Shown here: piece after piece, positions 55,410 through 63,038 of the stretch
Layout of the letters: each line of letters starts with the position of its first letter
How positions within the stretch are numbered: position 1 is the stretch's first letter
Origin: Larsenimonas salina
Lineage (GTDB): Bacteria; Pseudomonadota; Gammaproteobacteria; Pseudomonadales; Halomonadaceae
Reading direction: 5' to 3'
Length of the DNA: 64,000 nucleotides
Assembly (NCBI RefSeq): GCF_023736155.1
Contig: NZ_JAMLJJ010000001.1
Span: 186,001-250,000, forward strand
The notes under the pieces: model-generated
Database searches by the model: none
The model's input: the letters and a program-made list of their open reading frames with translations, nothing else
What the model was told of the DNA's origin: nothing
Program-made: the position numbers and the translations under genes

Positions 55410-56357
55410 ATGTCGCAGGGGCATGACGTACAGTGGATCGAGATCGACGAAGGCCATGCCGGCCAACGGCTGGACAACTTTTTGATGACGCGCCTCAAGG
55501 GCGCGCCGCGCTCATTGGTGTATCGCATTATTCGAAAGGGTGAGGTTCGCATCAATAAAAAGCGGGCGAAGGCAGATCGTCGACTTGAGCTCGGGGACGT
55601 CGTCCGTGTGCCGCCGCTGAGGCTCAGGCCCGAGGAGGCGGTCAAGGATGTCAGTGACAATCTGAAAAACGTGCTGGCGTCCTCGGTATTGGCCGAAACC
55701 GATCAATGGCTCGTGATCAACAAGCCCTCAGGGCTTGCCGTGCATGGTGGCAGCGGCGTGAAAATCGGGCTTATTGAAGCGCTTCGACAGATTCGAACCG
55801 ACGTAAGCTTTCTGGAGCTGGTGCATCGGCTTGACCGGGATACGTCAGGCTGTCTGCTGCTGGCCAAATCGCGCGAGGCGCTTCTTTCATTGAACGAGGC
55901 CATGAAGCAAAAGCAGATGGACAAGCGTTACATGGCGCTGGTGGAGGGGCGGTGGCCTGCCCGTCGCGACTGGGTCAGTGCGCCACTGGACCGGTTCGAT
56001 GCGGGCAACGGTGAGCGTCGCGTTCGTGTTGACAAGGAGGGCAAGCGTTCCCGCACGCGCATTGCCGTATTGGAAACATTTCCCGAGATGACGCTGATCG
56101 AGGCCGAGCCGGTGACCGGGCGCACCCACCAGATTCGAGTGCATGCCCAGCATGTAGGTCACCCGCTTTTGGGGGACAGCAAGTACGGTTCGCGAAACGG
56201 GGAAACGCTTGCCCGAAGCGTCGGGCTTCAGCGGCTGTTTTTGCATGCCCACACGCTTGGTTTTCCCGATCCGAAAACGGGGCGCACGATCACGATCACG
56301 GCCTCACTGGGTGCCGACCTTGCCAAGGTGTTGGAAAACGCACGCCACCGCGGTTGA
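55410..56357 (+). CDS. rluC: 23S rRNA pseudouridine synthase RluC
   Basis: The 315-residue enzyme makes pseudouridines 955, 2504 and 2580 (E. coli numbering) in 23S rRNA. An S4 RNA-binding domain covers about residues 14-75 (QRLDNFLMTRLKGAPRSLVY), and the RluA-type catalytic motif HRLDRDTSG, with its Asp, lies near residue 143. The divergent rne neighbour is the usual arrangement. I start at ATG 55410, with GAGGAT upstream, rather than the adjacent GTG. Confidence 0.95.
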   Translation: MSQGHDVQWIEIDEGHAGQRLDNFLMTRLKGAPRSLVYRIIRKGEVRINKKRAKADRRLELGDVVRVPPLRLRPEEAVKDVSDNLKNVLASSVLAETDQWLVINKPSGLAVHGGSGVKIGLIEALRQIRTDVSFLELVHRLDRDTSGCLLLAKSREALLSLNEAMKQKQMDKRYMALVEGRWPARRDWVSAPLDRFDAGNGERRVRVDKEGKRSRTRIAVLETFPEMTLIEAEPVTGRTHQIRVHAQHVGHPLLGDSKYGSRNGETLARSVGLQRLFLHAHTLGFPDPKTGRTITITASLGADLAKVLENARHRG

Positions 56358-56380
56358 TGTTTGATTCGATTGGAGCCCAC

Positions 56381-57040
56381 ATGACGTATGACCTGATCAT
56401 TTTCGACTGGGATGGCACGCTGATGGATTCAGCGGCCCGGATCGTCGCCAGCATGCAGCATGCCGGTCAGGACGCTTCCGTGCCCGTGCCCAATGGCGAG
56501 GCGGTACGCCGCATTATCGGGCTTGGGCTGCCTGAGGCGATTCAGGCCCTCTGGCCGGAGCAGGACGGCACTACCCGGGAGCGGATTCAAGCCCGTTATT
56601 CCCATCACTTCGTGCACGCCGAGACCCATGAGGCGCCCCTGTCGTTCTTCGAGGGGGTCCCCGAGGGCATTGCACGCCTTCGTGCTCACGGGGCGCTCAA
56701 GCTCGCGGTTGCGACCGGGAAGAGCCGCAAGGGACTTGATCGTGTTTTCAGGGATCATCAGTGTGGTGATTGGTTTGAGGCCAGTCGAACTGCCGATATG
56801 ACGGCCTCGAAGCCCGACCCCAGAATGCTCGAAGAGCTCTTGAGTGAGCTTGGGTGTTCGCCAGACAGAGCGCTCATGGTGGGCGATACCACCTTCGATC
56901 TCGAGATGGCCGAGCGCCTGGGCATGGATCGAGTGGCGATGACGTACGGGGTGCATGACCGTGACGAGCTTCTAAGGCACACCCCGGTCCTTGAAACGTG
57001 TGACTTCCTGGCGCTGGTGCGCTGGGTACTCGAATCGTGA
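56381..57040 (+). CDS. HAD-family phosphatase (Gph-like)
   Basis: The 219-residue hydrolase has the nucleophile motif FDWDGTLMDS (Asp9, Asp11), motif II in VATGKSRKGLD, and VGDTTFDLEMA as motif IV. It resembles phosphoglycolate phosphatases and the Pseudomonas gene next to rluC; the substrate is not known. GGAG precedes ATG 56381; an in-frame ATG at 56354 overlaps rluC. Confidence 0.9.
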   Translation: MTYDLIIFDWDGTLMDSAARIVASMQHAGQDASVPVPNGEAVRRIIGLGLPEAIQALWPEQDGTTRERIQARYSHHFVHAETHEAPLSFFEGVPEGIARLRAHGALKLAVATGKSRKGLDRVFRDHQCGDWFEASRTADMTASKPDPRMLEELLSELGCSPDRALMVGDTTFDLEMAERLGMDRVAMTYGVHDRDELLRHTPVLETCDFLALVRWVLES

Positions 57041-57068
57041 TTCCCGTGATCGATGAGGAGTGGCCTTT

Positions 57069-58157
57069 ATGAGTGATGAGCGACCGGATGACCCCTGGCG
57101 AGAAGGTGGCAAGGACCACCCGAATGACCAAGGCAGTAATGATGGGCGCAGTGAGTGGGCGCGAAGGGATGATGTAGCACGACTTGAAAAGCGCCTTGAT
57201 GAGCGTGAGGACGAGCGCACATTGATGGCGCGCTGGGCGCGTGAGGTCACGGCCGAACAGCGCCGAGCCCGGCGGTGGAAGATTTTCTTTCGTCTGGTGC
57301 TTTTGGTGATTGTCGTGTCACTGATCGGGCTTGGTTACAAGGCGATGACGCGCGTCGGCAGTGATGTAAGCGTGGGGGCGGCCAAGCCTCACGTGGCGGT
57401 GGTATCGCTTGACGGTGTGATCGACTCGAAGGGGCGAGCCAGCGCCGATACGATCATTGAAGGGCTTCAGGAGGCCGCACGGGATGACCGCGCCAAGGCG
57501 CTGATCCTTCGAATCAATAGCCCTGGCGGTTCGCCCGTGCAGTCACAGCGTATCTATCAGGAAATTACGCGGATCAAGGGGCAGATCGATGCGCCGGTTA
57601 TCGCCGTCATCGAGGACATTGGCGCAAGCGGTGCCTATTACGTCGCCGCCGCGGCCGATGAAATCTATGCAGCGCCTGCAAGCCTTGTCGGCTCGATCGG
57701 GGTGATCTATTCAGGCTTTGGCCTGAAGGATGCGATTCAGAAGCTCGGCGTGGAACGACGTGTGTTTACAGCGGGTGAAAACAAGGATTTTCTTGATCCA
57801 TTTCAGGACGTCACACCCGAGCAGCGTGCGTTCTGGCAGCGCATTCTGACGCTTACGCATCAGCAGTTCATCAATGACGTCAAGGTCGGACGAGGTGATC
57901 GTCTGAAAAACGAGCCCGAGCTCTTTTCAGGGCTTGTCTGGACCGGTGAGCAGGCGGTCGAGCTTGGCTTGACCGATGGCGTTGATACGTTCGACCACCT
58001 GATTCGTGGACGGTTTGAAACCGATGAAACGAAGGATTATACGCCGGAGCCAGACCCCTTTGAGCGCTTGTCCAGAAAGCTTGGTCAGGTCGCGGCCGAA
58101 TGGCTTGGGGTCGGCGTTGACTCCGGTACATCGCCTGTTCGCTACGAGTTGCCCTGA
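57069..58157 (+). CDS. sppA: signal peptide peptidase SppA, S49 family
   Basis: The 362-residue inner-membrane protease degrades leftover signal peptides. A charged N-terminal segment of about 60 residues, one membrane helix (about 72-95), then the S49 domain with INSPGGSP, IEDIGASGAYYVAAAADE (nucleophile Ser) and SLVGSIGVIY. It is the short, single-domain type. GAGGAG precedes the ATG. Its stop overlaps the tail of the convergent maf gene. Confidence 0.93.
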   Translation: MSDERPDDPWREGGKDHPNDQGSNDGRSEWARRDDVARLEKRLDEREDERTLMARWAREVTAEQRRARRWKIFFRLVLLVIVVSLIGLGYKAMTRVGSDVSVGAAKPHVAVVSLDGVIDSKGRASADTIIEGLQEAARDDRAKALILRINSPGGSPVQSQRIYQEITRIKGQIDAPVIAVIEDIGASGAYYVAAAADEIYAAPASLVGSIGVIYSGFGLKDAIQKLGVERRVFTAGENKDFLDPFQDVTPEQRAFWQRILTLTHQQFINDVKVGRGDRLKNEPELFSGLVWTGEQAVELGLTDGVDTFDHLIRGRFETDETKDYTPEPDPFERLSRKLGQVAAEWLGVGVDSGTSPVRYELP

Positions 58158-58744
58158 GTATTCAGTAGCGGGTGGCAGTCAAGCTCGGTCAGGAGGCGGC
58201 TCAAGGCAATAAGGGGCAGGCCAATGAGGGCGGTGGGGTCATCGCCCTCAAGGCGCTCGAACAGCGTGATGCCAAGCCCTTCCATCTTGAAGCTGCCCGC
58301 GCACTCTAATGGCTGCTCCTTGTCGATGTATGCGTAAATTTCGTCCTGGGTCAGCGTGCGAAAGTGCACGCGATAAGGCTCGACATGCAGGCGCATTCCA
58401 TGATGTGGGTGATAAAGTGCAAGGCTTGTCAGAAACAGAACGCTTTGTCCGGAAAAGCGGGCAAGCTGCGCGCAGGCGCGCTGAGTATCGCCCGGCTTTC
58501 CGAGTATCTCGTTTTGATGCAGTGCCACCTGGTCGCTTGCAATGACCAGGTGGTCCGGGCGGATTCCTGCGACCGTCTCGGCCTTTTGTTGGCCCAGGCG
58601 CCTGACCAGCGTCTCGGGCGATTCACCGGGCAAGGGCGTTTCATCGATGTCGGGTGAGAGAATGTCGAAGGGCAGGCCCAGGCGAGTCAGCAGCGTCTTT
58701 CGGGCCGGTGAGCGTGACGCCAGAACAAGAGGCAGTGCGAGCAT
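58142..58744 (-). CDS. Maf-family nucleotide pyrophosphatase (YceF-like)
   Basis: The 200-residue protein has the Maf start LVLASRSPARKTLL, the catalytic-Asp segment IASDQVAL and AGSFKMEGLG. The YceF subgroup hydrolyses m7GTP in E. coli; that specificity is inferred from context (next to yceD-rpmF) and sequence feel. It is divergent from yceD and convergent with sppA. Confidence 0.92.
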   Translation of the reverse strand: MLALPLVLASRSPARKTLLTRLGLPFDILSPDIDETPLPGESPETLVRRLGQQKAETVAGIRPDHLVIASDQVALHQNEILGKPGDTQRACAQLARFSGQSVLFLTSLALYHPHHGMRLHVEPYRVHFRTLTQDEIYAYIDKEQPLECAGSFKMEGLGITLFERLEGDDPTALIGLPLIALSRLLTELDCHPLLNTQGNS

Positions 58745-58811
58745 CGTGATTTCCGAGAGTCGATGGGTGGTGCGTTTATAAGCATGTCATGAACGAGGCC
58801 GGCAATAGGTT

Positions 58812-58840
58812 TTGACAGCACACAAGACAATCCCTATTAT
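58812..58840 (+). promoter_or_regulatory. strong sigma-70 promoter of the yceD-rpmF-plsX-fab operon
   Basis: A perfect TTGACA (58812-58817), a 17-base spacer and TATTAT (58835-58840) are followed by a GC-rich discriminator (TGCGCGCC). The expected start of transcription is at about 58846-58848, only 2-4 bases before the yceD ATG. Confidence 0.75.
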
Positions 58841-58849
58841 TGCGCGCCT

Positions 58850-59377
58850 ATGTCAACCACTAGATTGCCAAATACCGTCGAGCCCTATCGGCTTGCTGCC
58901 CAGGGTGAAGTCCTGGGTGGCGCTATTGCGCTTGACCGCTTTGCTCGGCTTGTCGACGCTGTCGGCCAGCAAACGGGCGAGTGCCAGGTTGAGCTGGTGT
59001 TTGGGATCGATATGCAGCGCCAGCATTATATTGAAGGCCGTTTGCATGCCGATGTCGATATGCCATGTCAACGGTGCCTTCAGCCGATGTCAATTTCGCT
59101 CGACAGCTCATTTCTCTTGGGAATGGTAAGCTCCGATGCATTGGCTGCGCAGATGCAAAAGCGCTATGAGCCGGTGTTCGTGGAAGACGAGCAGCTCGAT
59201 CTATTCCCGCTCGTCGAAGATGAGCTGTTACTGACGCTGCCGCAGGTGCTGTATCACGATGAAGATGAGTGTCCGGTCGGTCAGGATGCGCTTCAAAGTG
59301 GCGACCCTGTAGCAGAGGGTGAAGAGACCAAAACGAATCCATTTAGCGTGCTTGGCTCGTTAAAGGACAAAAACTGA
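58850..59377 (+). CDS. yceD: YceD family protein (DUF177)
   Basis: The 175-residue protein matches YceD: RLPNTVEPYRLA at the start, the CQRCLQPM Cys pair near residue 74, and TNPFSVLGSLK at the end. YceD homologues have been linked to 23S rRNA accumulation; the molecular role is not settled. No ribosome site is visible and the promoter leaves almost no leader, so the mRNA may be leaderless. It always precedes rpmF in this group. Confidence 0.93.
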   Translation: MSTTRLPNTVEPYRLAAQGEVLGGAIALDRFARLVDAVGQQTGECQVELVFGIDMQRQHYIEGRLHADVDMPCQRCLQPMSISLDSSFLLGMVSSDALAAQMQKRYEPVFVEDEQLDLFPLVEDELLLTLPQVLYHDEDECPVGQDALQSGDPVAEGEETKTNPFSVLGSLKDKN

Positions 59378-59404
59378 TTTAGCTATCACGACTGGAGATC
59401 CGTC

Positions 59405-59578
59405 ATGGCAGTTCAAAAAAGCAGCAAGACCCGTTCCAAGCGCGGCATGCGCCGTTCGCACGACTCACTGAGCGCTCCGACGCTGTCCGTTAACGAAAAC
59501 GGTGATACGCATCGTCGTCATCACGTTTCCCCGGATGGCTTCTACCGTGGTCGCCAGGTTGTTGAAGCCAGCGAGTAA
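59405..59578 (+). CDS. rpmF: 50S ribosomal protein L32
   Basis: A 57-residue basic protein starting [17 protein letters not shown] and containing [17 protein letters not shown], the L32 signature. It is too short for many gene finders. It lies 27 bases after yceD and 23 before plsX. It lacks the zinc-type Cys residues found in some L32 forms. Confidence 0.97.
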   Translation: MAVQKSSKTRSKRGMRRSHDSLSAPTLSVNENGDTHRRHHVSPDGFYRGRQVVEASE

Positions 59579-59601
59579 GCATCTCGCAGACGCGCGTTCG
59601 C

Positions 59602-60618
59602 GTGCGTATTGCCGTTGATGCCATGGGCGGGGACTTAGGTCCCCGCGCTACTGTTGAGGGTGTGGCTCACGCCTTGAGTCAATTGCCTGGCAACAGTGCC
59701 GTGCTGCACGGCCCCTCTCATGTGCTTGACGCACAGATTGATGCTCTCCCCAGATCCCTGCGCTTTACGCGCTCACGCCTTCAGGTCTCGCACGCCGATG
59801 CGGTGGTTCATGAGGCTGACAGACCCTCCCAGCTTCTTAGAACGCCCGAAGAGACCAGTCTTCACCGCTGTTTAATGTCATTGGCTCGCGACGAGGTGTC
59901 TGCGGCCATCAGTGGGGGGAATACGGGTGCTCTCATGGTGCTTGCGCGCCGCTACATCGGCATGAGTGCCGGCCTGGAGCGTCCGGCGATCAGTTGCGCT
60001 GTTCCTACCGAAGGTGGTGGACGCTGTTATCTGCTCGACCTGGGCGCGAATGTGGACTCGTCACCCGAAATGCTGGTGCAGTTTGCGCATATGGGCGCCG
60101 CCATGGCCTCGGTTGTGGACGGGATGGCAAGGCCTCGGGTGGCGCTTTTGAACGTTGGGGTGGAGTCGAGCAAGGGGGCGTATCGTGTTCGTCAGGCCCA
60201 TGTCCGTTTGAGTGCCGTGCCCTATCGGTCATTTGAATACACGGGGTTTGTCGAAGGCGGTGGAATGTTTGCCGGCGACGTCGATGTCGTGGTCTGTGAC
60301 GGTGATGTAGGTAATGCGGTTCTAAAAAGCAGTGAAGGGCTTGCAAGGATGCTTGGGAAGCGCCTTCAACACCGGTTCGAGGACGGGGTTTGGACGCGGA
60401 TCGTAAGCTTTATGGCGCGGCCGGCTCTGACCCGGTTTCATCATGAATTGGATCCCGTGCGCTATAATGGCGCAAGTTTTCTAGGGCTTGCCAAAACGGT
60501 GGTCAAAAGCCACGGCAGCGCTGATGCGCGGGGCTTTTCGTTTGCTGTGCAGCGGGCGTTTTCCGAGGCAAAAGAGCAGCTTCCGCAGCGGCTTGCGAGT
60601 CGATTATTGGATGTATAA
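59602..60618 (+). CDS. plsX: phosphate acyltransferase PlsX
   Basis: The 338-residue enzyme makes acyl-phosphate from acyl-ACP, the first step of phospholipid synthesis by the PlsX/PlsY route. It starts at GTG (MRIAVDAMGGDLGP) with no strong ribosome site, which suggests coupling to upstream translation. SGGNTGALMVLA and LDLGANVDSSP fit the family. A TATAATGG -10-like element lies near its 3' end (60463-60468) and may help express fabD. Confidence 0.96.
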   Translation: MRIAVDAMGGDLGPRATVEGVAHALSQLPGNSAVLHGPSHVLDAQIDALPRSLRFTRSRLQVSHADAVVHEADRPSQLLRTPEETSLHRCLMSLARDEVSAAISGGNTGALMVLARRYIGMSAGLERPAISCAVPTEGGGRCYLLDLGANVDSSPEMLVQFAHMGAAMASVVDGMARPRVALLNVGVESSKGAYRVRQAHVRLSAVPYRSFEYTGFVEGGGMFAGDVDVVVCDGDVGNAVLKSSEGLARMLGKRLQHRFEDGVWTRIVSFMARPALTRFHHELDPVRYNGASFLGLAKTVVKSHGSADARGFSFAVQRAFSEAKEQLPQRLASRLLDV

Positions 60619-60759
60619 GACCATCGACGGTTTTGATTCGCGCGCCGGTAACGTATTATGCGCGGCGAACTTAACGTGCTCTTTGCCAAGCAGGCTTCGT
60701 GCTTTGTAAAGAGCATGCTCGGTGCTCACGTGTGTAACGAGAATAAATAGGTGATCATC
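60619..60759 (+). promoter_or_regulatory. plsX-fabD spacer with hairpin
   Basis: An 8-base inverted repeat, TGCTCTTT at 60677-60684 and AAAGAGCA at 60708-60715, sits in the 141-base spacer. There is no fabH gene here, unlike E. coli. No U tract follows, so it is more likely a leader structure than a terminator. Confidence 0.4.
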
Positions 60760-61716
60760 ATGACCAACACTCTGGCCTTCGTCTTTCCCGGACAGGGCTC
60801 TCAGCAGGTTGGAATGCTGCGCGAGCTGGCTGAGCGCTATAGCGTCGTACGGACAACCTTCGAAGAGGGTGCCTCTGCGCTGGGATATGACCTCTGGAGC
60901 GTGGTTCAGGAAGGCCCCGAGGCATCGTTGAACGATACGGCATGCACGCAGCCGGCGCTATTGACGACAAGCGTTGCCATCTGGCGTGTCTGGCAGGAGC
61001 TTGAAGGGCCGCGTCCAGGTGTCATGGCCGGCCACAGCCTGGGCGAGTACAGCGCACTGGTATGCGCAGGCGCTTTGGGGTTTGCCGATGCCGTGCGTCT
61101 CGTGCGCGCGCGCGGTGAAGCCATGCAGGCGGCGGTGCCTCAGGGGCGTGGTGCCATGGCTGCGATTCTCGGGCTTGATAACGCCGTGATTGAGCGGGCG
61201 TGTATTGATGCCGCCCAGGGCGAGGTGGTGTCTGCCGTCAATTACAATGCGCCTGGTCAGGTTGTTATCGCCGGTGACAAGGCAGCGGTCGAACGCGCAA
61301 TCTCTGCCTGCCAGGACGCCGGGGCCAAGCGGGCGATCCTTCTGCCAGTGTCGGTGCCATCGCACTGTGCATTGATGGAGCCGGCCTCCAAAACGCTCGA
61401 GCGCCAGCTTTCTGGGATGGACATTAAATCGCCGCGCTATAAGGTGTACCAGAATGTTGATGCACGGGTCGCTCAGGACGTGGCAACGCTTACCGAAAAT
61501 CTCGTCCAGCAGCTCTATCGGCCGGTACGTTGGGTCGATTGCGTAACAGCCATGAGTGAGGCCGGTGCGTCGACCTTTATCGAATGCGGGCCTGGTAAGG
61601 TGTTGACCGGGCTTGGCAAGCGGATCAATCGCCAAAGTCGTGGTCAGGCCATCAATGATCCTGAAAGCCTTGCTGATGCGCTTGAAATGGCGCGCGAAAG
61701 TGTCAGCGACAATTGA
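60760..61716 (+). CDS. fabD: malonyl-CoA:ACP transacylase FabD
   Basis: The 318-residue enzyme loads malonyl groups onto ACP. The active-site motif GHSLGEYSAL is near residue 90, and FVFPGQGSQQVGM opens the protein. I start at ATG 60760 (MTNTLAFVFPG) because AGGTGA is just upstream; a GTG nine bases earlier is the alternative. Confidence 0.97.
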   Translation: MTNTLAFVFPGQGSQQVGMLRELAERYSVVRTTFEEGASALGYDLWSVVQEGPEASLNDTACTQPALLTTSVAIWRVWQELEGPRPGVMAGHSLGEYSALVCAGALGFADAVRLVRARGEAMQAAVPQGRGAMAAILGLDNAVIERACIDAAQGEVVSAVNYNAPGQVVIAGDKAAVERAISACQDAGAKRAILLPVSVPSHCALMEPASKTLERQLSGMDIKSPRYKVYQNVDARVAQDVATLTENLVQQLYRPVRWVDCVTAMSEAGASTFIECGPGKVLTGLGKRINRQSRGQAINDPESLADALEMARESVSDN

Positions 61717-61727
61717 GAGAATGATGT

Positions 61728-62471
61728 ATGTCGGATATGCGTAAAGTGGCCCTGGTGACTGGTGCCAGTCGAGGAATCGGTCAGGCCATCGCCCGTGAAT
61801 TGGGCAAGCAGGGAATGATCGTTGTCGGAACAGCGACCTCCGAGTCCGGTGCCGAGCGAATCGGTGCTGACCTTGAGGCTCACGGCATTGACGGGCGGGG
61901 TCTTGCGCTTGATGTGACAAGCGCCGAATCCATCGATGCTGCACTCAAGGCAATTGCCGAAGAATTTGGCGCGCCCACCGTATTGGTTAACAATGCGGGG
62001 ATTACCCAGGATAATCTGCTGATGCGGATGAAAGAAGGGGAGTGGGACTCGGTACTGGATACCAATTTGAAATCCGTCTACCGTGTTTCTAAAGCGTGTC
62101 TGCGCGGGATGACCAAGGCACGCTTCGGTCGTATCATAAGCGTAAGTTCGGTGGTTGCGTCATCGGGCAATCTTGGTCAGACCAACTACGCTGCGGCCAA
62201 GGCTGGAATGGAAGGGTTCTCCCGTTCATTGGCACGCGAAGTGGCTTCACGTAATATTACCGTCAATTGTGTTGCGCCGGGGTTCATCGCAACCGATATG
62301 ACAGAAAAGTTGCCGGAAGAGCACCGGGAGGCCCTTCTGGGTCAGGTGCCACTGACGCGCCTCGGTACGCCGGAAGAAATCGCGGCGGCCGTTGGTTTTC
62401 TGGCCAGTGATGGTGCAGGTTACATCACTGGCGAAACTATCCATGTCAATGGCGGCATGAACATGCGCTGA
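61728..62471 (+). CDS. fabG: 3-oxoacyl-ACP reductase FabG
   Basis: The 247-residue short-chain dehydrogenase reduces 3-oxoacyl-ACP with NADPH. TGASRGIGQAIA binds the cofactor, and Ser...Tyr-x3-Lys lies in VSSVVASSGNLGQ and NYAAAKAG. It follows fabD by 11 bases and precedes acpP, the usual order. Confidence 0.97.
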   Translation: MSDMRKVALVTGASRGIGQAIARELGKQGMIVVGTATSESGAERIGADLEAHGIDGRGLALDVTSAESIDAALKAIAEEFGAPTVLVNNAGITQDNLLMRMKEGEWDSVLDTNLKSVYRVSKACLRGMTKARFGRIISVSSVVASSGNLGQTNYAAAKAGMEGFSRSLAREVASRNITVNCVAPGFIATDMTEKLPEEHREALLGQVPLTRLGTPEEIAAAVGFLASDGAGYITGETIHVNGGMNMR

Positions 62472-62500
62472 TTGCTGCGGGGCCGCGGTTGCGTCCCCCG

Positions 62501-62520
62501 GTAGTGGCCTATAAACTACC
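62501..62520 (+). promoter_or_regulatory. possible acpP promoter element in inverted repeat
   Basis: GGTAGT and ACTACC flank a TATAAA hexamer (62510-62515) between fabG and acpP. A TTGCGT lies 15 bases upstream, a short spacing. The repeat may be an operator or a chance stem. Confidence 0.3.
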
Positions 62521-62566
62521 CGCTGATTTGAGCTAGCGGATTCGTCCTACTAGGAGTAAGTAAATA

Positions 62567-62800
62567 ATGAGTACCATCGAAGAGCGCGTAAAGAAAGTCG
62601 TGGCGGAACGCCTGAATGTCAAGGAAGATGAGATCCAGAACAGCTCTTCCTTCACCGAAGACCTTGGCGCGGACTCTCTTGACACCGTTGAGCTGGTGAT
62701 GGCGCTTGAAGAGGAATTCGACACCGAAATTCCAGATGAAGAAGCGGAAAAGATTACCACCGTGCAGGAAGCAATCGACTACATCAACGCCCACCAGTAA
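62567..62800 (+). CDS. acpP: acyl carrier protein
   Basis: The 77-residue acidic protein carries the growing acyl chain on a 4'-phosphopantetheine attached to the Ser of [17 protein letters not shown] (Ser37 region). TAGGAG precedes the ATG by about 10 bases. A hairpin follows 40 bases after its stop. Confidence 0.98.
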   Translation: MSTIEERVKKVVAERLNVKEDEIQNSSSFTEDLGADSLDTVELVMALEEEFDTEIPDEEAEKITTVQEAIDYINAHQ

Positions 62801-62839
62801 GTAGGCGTTGTCGAGCGTCCCCGCGACGCCTGCCGGTTA

Positions 62840-62869
62840 CGAAGCCGTTCTGGAGACAGAACGGCTTCG
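62840..62869 (+). terminator. hairpin after acpP
   Basis: A perfect 13-base stem (CGAAGCCGTTCTG and its complement) is closed by a GAGA tetraloop of the GNRA type. Only TCTTGT follows, so it could be a weak terminator or a 3'-end stabiliser for the abundant acpP mRNA. Confidence 0.6.
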
Positions 62870-62943
62870 TCTTGTATGGGCAACCGATTGAGCGAACACG
62901 CCTTCTATCGTCGTTTACCCATCCCAAGTGGCGCGTTTATCAG

Positions 62944-62949
62944 TATAAT
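62944..62949 (+). promoter_or_regulatory. predicted -10 element of fabF
   Basis: A perfect TATAAT followed by GCGG lies 90 bases before fabF. There is no good -35 at normal spacing. Together with the preceding hairpin it suggests fabF can be transcribed separately. Confidence 0.4.
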
Positions 62950-63038
62950 GCGGGGTTTGTTGCCTGCACCCATAGATCTGCAGGGCGTTTTAAGTGCGGC
63001 CATGACCCGCATTCACTAGGTAGTTTGGAGGAATATCA

